Positions 23,501-33,623 of a stretch of DNA of 64,000 nt are shown piece by piece. The notes under the pieces are model-generated. The model saw only the letters and a program-made list of their open reading frames with translations, made no database searches and was not told the origin of the DNA. Position numbers and translations under genes: made by a program. The number at the start of each line of letters is the position of its first letter. The stretch's first letter is position 1. The DNA comes from Onthophagus taurus (lineage: Eukaryota; Arthropoda; Insecta; Coleoptera; Scarabaeidae), in NCBI RefSeq assembly GCF_036711975.1, contig NC_091967.1, positions 3,720,001 through 3,784,000 on the forward strand, read 5' to 3'.

Positions 23501-25605
23501 GACGTTTCAAACCGGAAGTGATTGTATTTCCGTTAATATTATTTAAAGTTAAATATGTCGAGTTTGGACTCATTTTAAAGGATTTGTTATGAAGTTGACA
23601 AATATATCAAAATTAAAAGTTGAAAGTTTCAACTTTCTGGTTTTTTGAGATAAATGCATCATCTTTGGACACATTTTAATGCTTTTTAATAAAGAATACA
23701 TCATGAAAGAACACCACGAAGTTGTCCATTCGTCTATTATATGATAACTAACTTCAGGTTTAAAATGTCAACCTCAATTTTGACATATTTGTAATCTTTA
23801 TTAAAAATCTTTTAAAATGAGTACAAACACGACAAAAAAAATAAAAAATTAAGGTTGGTATTAATATTTAAAAATTAAATTGCTATCTTCATTGTTGCCA
23901 ACTTCGGGTTTAACGTTTTTTATTCTAACTTTTTTGTTTTTTGAGATAAGTGCGTCATCTTTGGACTCATTTTAAAGGTTTTTTAATGAAGATGACAAAT
24001 ATGTCAAAATTGACGTTGACGTTTCAAACCGGAAGTGATTGTATTTCCATTAATATTATTTAAAGTTAAATATGTCGAGTTTGGACTCATTTAGCGGATT
24101 TTTTATGAAGTTGACAAATATATCAAAATTAAAAGTTGAAAGTTTCAACTTTCTGGTTTTTTGAGATAAATGCATCATCTTTGGACACATTTTAATGCTT
24201 TTTAATAAAGAATACATCATGAAAGAACACCACGAAGTTGTCCATTTGTCTATTATATGATAACTAACTTCAGGTTTAAAATGTCAACCTCAATTTTGAC
24301 ATATTTGTAATCTTTATTAAGAATCTTTTAAAATGAGTACAAACACGACAAAAAAAATAAAAAATTAAGGTTGGTATTAATATTTAAAAATTAAATTGCT
24401 TTCTTCATTGTTGCCAACTTCGGGTTTAACGTTTTTTATTCTAACTTTTTTGTTTTTTGAGATTAGTGCGTCATCTTTGGACTCATTTTAAAGGTTTTTT
24501 AATGAAGATGATAAATATGTCAAAATTGACGTTGACGTTTCAAACCGGAAGTGATTGTATTTCCATTAATATTAAAGTTAAATATGTCGAGTTTGGACTC
24601 ATTTTAGAGGATTTTTTATGAAGTTGACAAATATATCAAAATTAAAAGTTGAAAGTTCGAACATTTTGGTTTTTTGAGATAAATGCATCATCTTTGGACA
24701 TATTTTAAAGGTTTTTAATAAAGAATACATCATGAAAGAACACCACGAAGTTGTCCATTCGTCTATTATATGATAACTAACTTTAGGTTTAAAATGTCAA
24801 CTTCAATTTTGATATATTTGTAATCTTTATTAAAAATCTTTTAAAATGAGTACAAACACGACAAAAAAATAAAAAATTAAGGTTGGTATTAATATTTAAA
24901 AATTAAATTGCTATCTTCATTGTTGCCAACTTCGGGTTTAACGTTTTTTATTCTAACTTTTTTGTTTTTTGAGATAAGTGCGTCATCTTTGGACTCATTT
25001 TAAAGGTTTTTTAATGAAGATGACAAATATGTCAAAATTGACGTTGACGTTTCAAACCGGAAGTGATTGTATTTCCATTACTATTAAAGTTAAATATGTC
25101 GAGTTTGGACTCATTTTACAGGATTTTTTATGAAGTTGACAAATATATCAAAATTAAAAGTTGAAAGTTCGAACATTTTGGTTTTTTGAGATAAATGCAT
25201 CATCTTTGAACATATTTTAAAGGTTTTTAATAAAGAATACATCATGAAAGAACACCACGAAGTTGTCCATTGGTCTATTATATGATAGCTAACTTCAGGT
25301 TTAAAATGTCAACTTAAATTTTGATATATTTGTAATCTTTATTAAAAATCTTTTAAAATGAGTACAAACACGACAAAGAAATAAAAAATTAAGGTTGGTA
25401 TTAATATTTAAAAATTAAATTGCTATCTTCATTGTTGCCAACTTCGGGTTTAACGTTTTTTATTCTAACTTTTTTGTTTTTTGAGATAAGTGCGTCATCT
25501 TTGGACTCATTTTAAAGGTTTTTTAATGAAGATGACAAATATGTCAAAATTGACGTTGACGTTTCAAACCGGAAGTGATTGTATTTCCATTAATATTAGA
25601 TTAAA
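20567..25605. repeat. Satellite block 2, about ten 512-bp units
   Basis: The AGTGCGTCAT marker (AGTACGTCAT once) falls at 20998, 21505, 21901, 22407, 22920, 23432, 23949, 24465, 24977 and 25489. Most spacings are 506-517, with one shortened unit (396). The block opens with the same three-subrepeat leader as block 1 (20567-20880). Units differ by small indels such as an ATTATTTAAAG variant near 23540 and 24055, which would allow the copies to be ordered by descent. No open reading frame persists. Confidence 0.9.
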
Positions 25606-25795
25606 ATCGCGTCTTGAGATGTGAAGTAATACTAAGCGCACTCAAAAAATTGTTTACGCAACAAAATAATACGTGTAACTTGTGATTTTGAAATTTCACC
25701 GAGATGAGTAAGCATTTCTAATGACCACATCATTCTTCTATAATGGTCATTTCATTAACAACTTGATATATTTACACTTTTAATGAAGAAGTCAT
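25606..25795 (+). repeat. Direct repeat on the right of satellite block 2
   Basis: Same sequence and orientation as 20361-20566. Together the two copies bracket the block like long direct terminal repeats. Confidence 0.75.
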
Positions 25796-26162
25796 TGACA
25801 TTGGAAATTTCCATTCAAAAAATTGATTTGAATTAGCCAAATGCACGCAACCAAACCCGTTCTATCCGTTCCCAATTTTTATGCTGGTGAATACTCAATT
25901 TCAAAAGAAAATTCCGTTAGTCAGACGTGACGATAAATGACAGTAAAACGGTTCCGCGAACACACAATTCATATCGGCGACGAACATGTGGGCTAAGAAA
26001 ACACAATGAAGATAATAATGAGGCGTAACACATCGCGTTTAAAAAATACTTTTACGTTCTATTTTATCTTCGCATAATTTAATACAATTTTCACATCGAA
26101 TCAACTCGATTATAAAGGAAAATTAATTATAAAAGATGTGTAATCATAAAATACGAACCACG

Positions 26163-26170
26163 TATAAAAG
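26163..26170 (+). promoter_or_regulatory. Candidate TATA box close to the secreted-protein gene
   Basis: TATAAAAG lies about 170 bases before the ATG at 26332 and before the acceptor at 26307. It could give a short leader exon spliced to 26308 if a donor is present nearby, or an unspliced leader. It is an alternative to the distant promoter at 19271. Confidence 0.4.
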
Positions 26171-26331
26171 CTAACTGTACAAATTGCGGTTTGAGAATTA
26201 AATCATTTTCTTTGATTGTCAGTTCTTTCCTCCATTAATTAAACCCAAGACGTGTATTACTTAGTAAATTAAAACGTATCATTACATTTCTTTTTTTTTA
26301 TTTTCAGAAAATATTTAAGAATTATTAAAAA

Positions 26332-28275
26332 ATGCAGATTAAAACTCCCTTATTAACTCTAGTCATCATTGCAATATTCATTGGCCAGTCCATTCAAAAT
26401 GTACAAAACAACAAAATCGATTTCGAAAACATCCAAGAATTGACCAATAAACTATTATCTTCGAAAAACATCGATAAATTAGGAGGAATGGTTTCAAAAT
26501 TATTAGAAAAAGCTGGAACCGAAAATGTTGATGATATGATGAACAAAATGGCGAAAGAAGATACATCCGGAGCCACAGCACAACTCTTACAAGTTTTTGG
26601 AAACTTAATCAAAGCGAAACTAACCGAAACCGATAAACCAAGAGGAGAAACTGAAGATAAAAAAGGAGGATTAGCAGATATAACCGGATTGGATGCATCA
26701 ATGTTAGGGAACGTTTTATCGTTAGTTGGAAATTTCGTCGCTAATAATAAAGGTGGAAAAGAAGGTGATTTTGATCCATCAACGTTAATAAACGTTGTAT
26801 CAAGTTTTACCGGGGGAAAACTTGGAGGCGTCGATGTTTCCACCATCATTAACATGTTTTCGATGTTTGCCCCAAAAGACGACGATGAAAACGAAATAGA
26901 ACAAAACACAATTGATGCTCCCCCAAAATCTGACTCTAGAAAAATAAAACCAAAAAAATCTTTCACAGAATCTTTAGTTGATGTTTTCTCGTCTAACGGC
27001 CCAGAAATTTTCCAAAATCTCCCCGATTTAATGGATAACATTAAAGCATTCTTTGGAATTGAGGCTCAAGCTAGAGAAGAAGCGCATAAAGACCACAAAT
27101 CTTTTTTGCCACCGGTTTTGGAGAAACTTCACGTTTTCTTCGATCATTTCATGCACTCCCCATTCGGGAAAAATCTTTGGGTCAAATTCGAAGGGGATAA
27201 ATACATGAAATTATTCAGCGACGAACAAACTGGAAATTTCAGTTATAGCAAATTCGTTGAAATGGTTGAGAATCACTCGTTTAGGAAACATTGGTTAACG
27301 ATGGTTACAAAAAAAGTTTCCGAACTTTTATCTTACTTCGCTGATCCGTACAGGCAACAAAAGTAAAAATATTTTTAATTTAATAAAGAAAACATTAAAT
27401 TAATCTTCCTTTTTAGCTTTGTAGTTACCATTCAATTTTTCGTGAACAATTTCCTTCAACAAAGAGGTGTTCCAAAAGCAGCACTTTTCGATCCAAGCAA
27501 ACCAACTGAAACTCTAAGCGCCCTTGTAAATTACATTTCAAAACATTACTTTGGACAAAAAGTTGACGCGAAAGCTTACGTTGCTCCGGCTGTTACGTAC
27601 GTTAAAGAAGTTCTTGCGATGGCCGAAGCAAAAGGAATCGTTGGGCATCCAATCGATTCTGATAAATTAACTCATAAACTTGCCGACACCATTAATTTGG
27701 ATATTATTGAGCCAATAATGCGAGTAAATAGAGCTTATAGATTTGCTACAAAAGTACCACAATGCGATAGGTAAATATTAATAATTTTGATTTTATTAAA
27801 AAAATAATTCTTTATTTTTTAGATACGTAATGTGTTTGGTGAACAAAGAACTTCCCGATGATGATCCTCAATTACCAGGTTTAAAACAAGCGTTAAGTAA
27901 AGGTGCAAGTCTTTTATCAAGTTGGTTTTTAAGCGCGAAAACGGGTACAAGTTTTTGGTCGTTTTATCATGTTATTTTAGAAGAAAACAATTGTGAGGTA
28001 AGTTGTTATTAAAAAGAAAATAAAAGAACCGCAACAGTTCTGGCGGGGTATAATTAGTACAGCAATCATGACCGTTTCTATAACGGGTAGAGTAGCGGTA
28101 TTATTCCTTCCATTTCATGACGAATCTTCTTCTACAGTTGTTAACAAGCTTCGAAGGAGTTGCATTTTTAAATTAATAATTGTATTTGTTACAGGCGAGG
28201 TACTTGGATGATTGTCATGGATTCCACGTGGAAGAAATCAAAGTTACGACTGAGTACGTCCATAACGAATTGTAA
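26332..28275 (+). CDS. Secreted protein of unknown function (four exons)
   Basis: I do not recognise this protein. The exons are 26332-27362, 27417-27770, 27823-27997 and 28195-28275, with matching phases, giving 546 residues. A clear signal peptide (PLLTLVIIAIFIGQSIQ) begins it. The N-terminal 200 residues are rich in Asn, Gly, Asp and Lys, with helix-like repeats containing LLxxxGN or VxNxFx motifs. The middle is amphipathic (DLMDNIKAFFGIEAQARE). The C-terminal third has four cysteines (VPQCDR, RYVMCLVN, NNCE, DDCHGF), which fits disulfide-bonded extracellular protein. There is no membrane anchor after the signal. The start was chosen because an acceptor lies 24 bases upstream and the signal peptide follows at once. 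AATAAA occurs near 28450 in the 3' region. It may belong to a conserved insect family that I cannot name from memory. Confidence 0.85.
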
Positions 28276-28660
28276 TAATGATTTAACGACGGTGTGAAAA
28301 TGTCTATTTTGTGTATTTTTAATTTTTGCTCGATGAATATGCTTTTTAATTGCGTTTTATTTTTGTGGAAGTAAGAACGCATATTCACGGAGCGAATGTT
28401 TGTATTTATTTATACAGTGTGACTTTAAAATGATTTTTTAGGTGTTTTAATAAAAATACTTAGGGTGCAGAGTAGTATTTTTTGTGATTTTATGAGTAAA
28501 ATTAAAATGTATACTGAATTTGTTTTTAATTCAATAAATTTTAGAAATTTAAATAAATAACTTGGTTTTTATTAAGTCATTATACAGCGTGTCTGTAAAG
28601 TAGAAAATTATTTTATAGTTTAATTACTTCAAATTTGAGTAAATGATAAAAATAGCAGTA
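28276..28660 (+). other. 3' UTR and spacer
   Basis: AT-rich. Candidate AATAAA signals lie near 28450 and 28533. No other feature is seen. Confidence 0.5.
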
Positions 28661-28668
28661 GCCATGAG

Positions 28669-28780
28669 CAGTGGCGGATCCAGGGGGAGGTTTTGGGGGT
28701 TCAAACCCCCCGAACCATAAAGTATTACACGCAAAAAGGTTTACACTCACAAAAACTTTTTTCTGGATTCGTCTCTGGCC
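28669..28780. mobile_element. Small hAT-type MITE
   Basis: The left end CAGTGGCGGATCCAG is partly matched in reverse complement near the right end (CTGGATTCGTCTCTG). An 8-bp direct repeat, GCCATGAG, flanks the segment (28661-28668 and 28781-28788), the duplication size of hAT elements. An internal hairpin (GGGGGTTCAAACCCCC) is present. There is no coding capacity. Confidence 0.6.
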
Positions 28781-29215
28781 GCCATGAGTAACTATGGTAA
28801 CCAATTATTTTAAACAATTCCCTGAGTGTCAAAAACTGATGCTATTCCCGGCTAATTCCGTTATGAAAATTAAATTTTACGTCTATCTGACGTTTTGTAA
28901 CGTCAGTTTTTTTATAACTATACTGTTTTTAAACCAGGAGGAGTATTTTAAATTTGTCACCAGATTGACCTTGCACGTGATTGGTTGAATGCGAGGAAGG
29001 TTCACACACAGGCAATTTTGAATTTGAAGGTTAGGTAATTGATAATATAATTCGACAGTTTCGTATCATTATTGTATATTTTGTGTTCTTAAACCCTTTT
29101 TTATTATATTTTGAAATAAATACACTCATAACTTCAATGTTAATTTGTATGTTTAGTGTTGACGATAACAAACGAAAATAAATACAATAATAAGTAAATA
29201 AATAAATAATAATTA

Positions 29216-31232
29216 ATTAATTAAGTTTATTGCTACCAAATCAGCAATACATTCCACAAACAATTAAATTTTTAGCAATACTACAATTACATATATCACA
29301 TTACAATACAATACATTTTATTTCCTATCCTACCCCTCCCCATCTCCTCCCCGCATCACCCTACGCTGCCTTGTCGCCGCCACCTCCCTCATCCATTCTC
29401 TTCCCTCTGCCCCCTCCCCCAGCACCTGCTTCCAGCCGATCACCTCCTCTCTTAGCTCGTCACACTCCCTGAGTAGGTGCTCCAACGACTCCCACTCCCC
29501 CCCCCACATAGCCTACAACCCCTCTCCTCATCTCTCATCCAATACCTATTCATCCTCTATTCTCCTCATCCCCCTCCACCGACAGGTACTTCGGCAATCC
29601 CTCCGTTATTATTTCCTCGTACTTAGGGTTGTACCTGCTCTCCCTTATCTGCCCCCTTCTTTCTTGCCTCTGTACATCTCTATCCCTGCTCTCCAGCTCT
29701 TTCCACATCTCAATCCCTTCCCTCCTTCTATCATCTACCGCTTTCACTGAGTACCCCACCCTTCTGAAATATTCCTCCCTCCCTCGTTGCCCGTAACCCC
29801 CTTTCCAAGCCTTAATCTCTTTCCAGCACTCCCCCAAAATTTTACATTGAGACCTCCCTTCAACCCTCTCCTCAAAACGTACCGCCCTTTTACCCGCCCC
29901 CACTCTTAACTTATCAACCTTCACCTCTTCTCTGACTATGTACTCCGGCGTCTCTTTTGCCAACCCCAAAACCCATCTCCAATACCTAGCCTGTATGCCT
30001 TCCAACAGCCTTTGCTCTTTCCACCCCCAAAGCTCCGCCCCGTACATCATAACACTTCTAATCAAGCACTCGAATATCATCTTCCTTTTTCTCATATCCC
30101 TTCCAAATAATCTCTCTCCCCACCCCCAGACCTGCCCCATCACTTTATTCGCCTTCTTTGCCATTGCCCTCACATGCGCCCCTTCCTTGTTGTCCTCTCT
30201 AAATCTGTACCCCAAACATGTGTACTCCCTCACCTCCTCTATCTCCCTCCCTTCCCACCTCCAGTCTTCGCTCTTCCTTCTACCCCCTTTACAGAACTTC
30301 ATAACCTTTGTCTTTCCTACATTCACCTCCAGAGCCTTCCCCCTAAAATAACTCTCCAAACTCCGCATCATCGCCTTCATCTCCTTCGCCTCTCTCGCCA
30401 CTACCACCAAATCGTCCGCGTAAGCCAGTGAATGCACCTTCCTCCTCCCTACAACCACACCTCCCATCTGCCCACCGGTCAATCTGTCTTCCATGTCTGC
30501 GGTATACAAGGCAAACAGAGCGGGACTAAGTGGACATCCCTGCCTCAAACCCCTCGTTGTCCAGAACCTATCCGTTAACTCGTCCCCCACCTTTACCCTA
30601 GCTATCGTCTCTGCGTATATCTCCCTCACCCTGTTTATTGTCCCACCAGTAATCCCTCTCCTCCTCATCTCCTCCCATAACTTCCCTCTATTCACCTTAT
30701 CAAACGCTGCCTTTAGATCTATGAATAGGGCGTAAAGCTTCCCTCCCTTCCCTTCCAGCTCTTTATCCACCAAGTGCTTCAATATGTACACGTTATCTAT
30801 CGCGCTCCTTCCCTTTCTAAATCCTGCCTGTCCGTCCGGTAAGATCCCTTTCTCTTCCATCTCTTCCTCCAACCTCTGCAGCAGCACCTTCGCATATATC
30901 TTGTACGCCGAGTCCATTAAGCTAATTCCCCTATAACTTTCATCTACTCCCTTCTTGTACAAGGGGCTTATTATCGCCGTCCTCCATCCAATCGGAAACC
31001 CTTCCCCTTCCTAAACTTTGTTCAGCGCTTCCAACAACTTTCCCCTCACTTCTCCCGTTGCCTCCAGCCATGCCTCATTCTAGACACCGTCCTCCCCTGG
31101 AGCCTTCCCCCTCTTTAGTCCCCCCAACGCCGCCTCCATTTGTTCTCCGGCCATCTCCTCTCCTCTCCGTCCCCCTGTATCTACCTCCCCTACCCGCCTC
31201 TCCTCTTCCCCCTCCAGCAGTCCCAGCAGCCC
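29216..31232 (-). mobile_element. 5'-truncated non-LTR retrotransposon inside the MITE
   Basis: The insertion is flanked by a 15-bp duplication AATAAATAATAATTA (29201-29215 and 31233-31247). It is strikingly C-rich on the + strand, unlike its surroundings. It ends, on the minus strand, with AATAAA and an AT-rich tail, as expected for a LINE 3' end. Only the reverse transcriptase and C-terminal region are present, so it is 5'-truncated. Confidence 0.8.
29550..31225 (-). pseudogene. LINE reverse transcriptase, two internal stops
   Basis: A 470-codon open frame (29550-30962) encodes RT blocks GISLMDSAYKIYAKVLLQRL, FIDLKAAFDKVNR, GLRQGCPLSPALFALY and the catalytic SLAYADDLVVVA. A LGYRF and WGWGERLF C-terminal region follows. 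Upstream the same frame continues to about 31225 but is cut by two TAG codons (around 31080 and 31015), each where Trp would fit (NKV-stop-EGEGFP). This suggests TGG-to-TAG changes. No endonuclease remains. The catalytic aspartates are intact. Confidence 0.8.
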
Positions 31233-31349
31233 AATAAATAATAATTATTAATTTAAATTTCCCGCCAAAATATCTAGTGATATTTTCTGGTGATTTTTTC
31301 CAGTGTAAATCTGACTTTCGCGTTTACTCCTCCAGGTTTAAAAACAGAG

Positions 31350-31450
31350 TATAGTTCTAGTGCAAGTGTTAGTTCTAGTTTTAATTGTTATTCAGCGCTA
31401 AGTTGTATATTTTTAAGTTTCGGGTTTAGTCCTGTGTCTTCAGACGCTGA
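31350..31450. repeat. CTAG-rich dispersed repeat, copy 2
   Basis: TAGTTCTAGTGCAAGTGTTA and a TTAGTTCTAG word are followed by GTTTCGGGTTTAGTCC, the same vocabulary as the copies at 18427 and 32660. The copy is short and abuts the right end of the split MITE. Confidence 0.5.
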
Positions 31451-31880
31451 ATGTTAGGTAAGGTTAGTTTTGTTTACAAACATTAATTATACCATGAAGT
31501 TTTCTTTGGCAATTAGTAATGGCAATTATAGCGTGAAGTTTTCTTTTGTAATGTCAATTATAGCGTGAAGGAATGTTCGGTAAGGTTAGTTTTGTTTACA
31601 AACATTAATTATACCATGAAGTTTTCTTTGGCAATTAGTAATGGCAATTATAGCGTGAAGTTTTCTTTTGTAATGTCAATTATAGCGTGAAGGAATGTGA
31701 GGTAAGGTTAGTTTTGTTTACAAACATTAATTATACCATGAAGTATTCTTTGGCAATTTGTAATGGCAATTATAGCGTGAAATTTTCTTTTGTAATGTCA
31801 ATTATAGCGTGAAGGAATGTTCGGTAAGGTTAGTTTTGTTTACAAACATTAATTATACCTTGAAGTTTTCTTTGGCAATT
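31451..31880 (+). repeat. 122-bp tandem repeat, about 3.5 copies
   Basis: TAAGGTTAGTTTTGTTTACA starts at 31459, 31581, 31703 and 31824, with spacings of 122, 122 and 121. Each unit contains two related sub-motifs, ATACCATGAAGTTTTCTTTG and ATAGCGTGAAGTTTTCTTTT. The run lies exactly between the two copies of the 395-bp MITE. Confidence 0.85.
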
Positions 31881-31883
31881 ATA

Positions 31884-32278
31884 CTCTGTTTTTAAACCAG
31901 GAGGAGTATTTTAAATTTGTCACCAGATTGACCTTGCACGTGATTGGTTGAATGCGAGGAAGGTTCACACACAGGCAATTTTGAATTTGAAGGTTAGGTT
32001 ATTGACAATTCGACAGTTTCGTGTCATTATCGTAAATTTTGTGTTCTTAAACCCTTCTTTATTATATTTTGAAATAAATACACTCATAACTTCAATGTTA
32101 ATTTGTATGTTTAGTGTTGACGATAACAAACGAAAATAAATACAATAACAAGTAAATAAATAAATAATAATAATTATTAATTTAAATTTACCGCCAAAAT
32201 ATCTAGTGATATTTTTTGGTGATTTTTCCTAGTGTAAATCTGACTTTCGCGTTTACTCCTCCTGGTTTAAAAACAGAG
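31884..32278. mobile_element. 395-bp TA-flanked MITE, copy 2 (intact)
   Basis: It has terminal inverted repeats CTCTGTTTTTAAACCAGGAG and CTCCTGGTTTAAAAACAGAG, with TA at 31882-31883 and 32279-32280. It is nearly identical to the split copy at 28923 apart from the LINE. There is no coding capacity. The TA target suggests the Tc1/mariner superfamily. Confidence 0.85.
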
Positions 32279-32280
32279 TA

Positions 32281-32659
32281 TAGTGATGTAATGAATTCCA
32301 TTACCTAACTACAAATTGATAAATTGACATCTGTCACTAATAGAATAAGTCAAGTTTTGAACAAAAATTGCTTTTCAATGGAATTAGATAAAATTTTGTA
32401 CTTAACACGTTATGAAACGGCTAATTTTGTATAACTCACGTAATTTGCAAAACTCGCTCGCTCGTTTTAACAAATATTACGTTCGTCAAACAAAATAAGT
32501 CTTTTCATAACTGGTTACGTAAATAACTATTAATTTATATTAAATAATTGTTAAAAACATAAAATGAAGTCGATTAATTTTTCAAATCTAATAACATTTA
32601 GAAACTACATTATTTAGGAATTTTCTACGGAATTTTATATAAGTCGCAATATATGAATG
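32281..32659. other. AT-rich spacer
   Basis: I see no gene or repeat in it. Confidence 0.5.
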
Positions 32660-33050
32660 CAGTTCTAGTTCTAGGTCTCGTGTTAGTTCTAGTGATAGTG
32701 CTAGTTTAAAACTAGAACTAACACTAGACCTAGAAACATTCGGGTTTAGCCGTGCGTCTGATTTATACTAACTCTAACATTAGACCTAGAACCAGAAACA
32801 TTCAGATTTATCCTCACGTCTCTCAATAGAGCTAAACCCAAATGATTCTAGGTCTTGTGTTAGTTTTAGTGATAGTGCTAGTATAAAACTAGAACTAACA
32901 CTAAACGGCTAAACCCGAATGTTTCTAGTTCTAGTGTTAGTTCAATTAGAATATGTATCATAGTGATATCTTACGTTAACTAGCGCTACTTACAACTGTC
33001 ACTAGAACTAATATTAGACCTACAACTAGAAATATTCAGGTTTAGCGGTC
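32660..33050. repeat. CTAG-rich palindromic dispersed repeat, copy 3 (largest)
   Basis: Repeated AGTTCTAGTTCTAGGTCT, GTTAGTTCTAGTGATAGTG and their reverse complements (AACTAGAACTAACACTAGA) alternate. Between them lie AAACATTCGGGTTTAGCC segments. Several units are in inverted order, so the stretch can form multiple hairpins. Confidence 0.7.
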
Positions 33051-33154
33051 TTAAGCCTTTGAATATATTGAATTTTTTTTTTTTTTTGATAATGCGGAGA
33101 TGCTACATTATGGTGACTAGTTTCAGGTAGATAATATCATATTATTATCATATA

Positions 33155-33619
33155 CAGGATGTCTCAAATGTCTGGAATATAGCCAATAACTTCGAAAAAA
33201 TGTTTAATACCGAAAATGTTAAAAACCTTACAAAAAGTTGATGTCCGAAGACAGTTACCAATGACCATACATTATTAATTACTCATAATTGTTGAAACTG
33301 CAATTTTTTTGACATTTAAAACTGTCAACGGCGTTATTTTGTCATTTTTTCTCGATTTTTTTCTTATACAACCATATGATTTGATATGTTCATCACATAG
33401 AGGGACTTATCCTCTATCAAAGTATGCAAAAAAAAAAATATGCATCCCATTTAAAATAACAATGTTGGTTGCCATGGCAACGGAACAAAAAACAATACAA
33501 ACAAGCAAACATCGCCTAAATGCGCCATGACTAATAAAGAAACTTGTATTTGAAACATTTTTCTTCAAAACCACAAATGGCGAAGTTATTGGCTATATTC
33601 TACACATTTGACACACCTG
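33155..33619. mobile_element. Mariner-type MITE with a TIR of about 43 bp
   Basis: CAGGATGTCTCAAATGTCTG... opens the element, and ...ACATTTGACACACCTG closes it in inverted form. The inner TIR AATATAGCCAATAACTTCG is matched by CGAAGTTATTGGCTATATT. TA is on both sides. It directly abuts the next element. Confidence 0.8.
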
Positions 33620-33623
33620 TATA

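Larger units (their letters stand above)
28923..31349. mobile_element. 395-bp TA-flanked MITE, copy 1, split by a LINE
   Basis: The ends are CTGTTTTTAAACCAGGAGGA and its reverse complement TCCTCCAGGTTTAAAAACAG, with TA on each side. Removing the LINE insertion at 29216-31232 and one 15-bp target duplication leaves 395 bases, the same length as the intact copy at 31884-32278. Confidence 0.8.

Noticed and set aside
15205..25605. Regular repeats that might be taken for a CRISPR array
   Set aside because: The period is about 512 bp, the whole unit is conserved with no unique spacers, and the host is an insect.
26394..27041. 215-residue open frame antisense to the secreted-protein gene
   Set aside because: It is a Ser/Phe-rich shadow of a Lys/Glu-rich sense frame. 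The sense frame has a signal peptide and in-phase splicing.
29230..30735. Proline/leucine-rich + strand frames
   Set aside because: They are complements of the purine-rich LINE coding strand. The RT motifs are on the minus strand.
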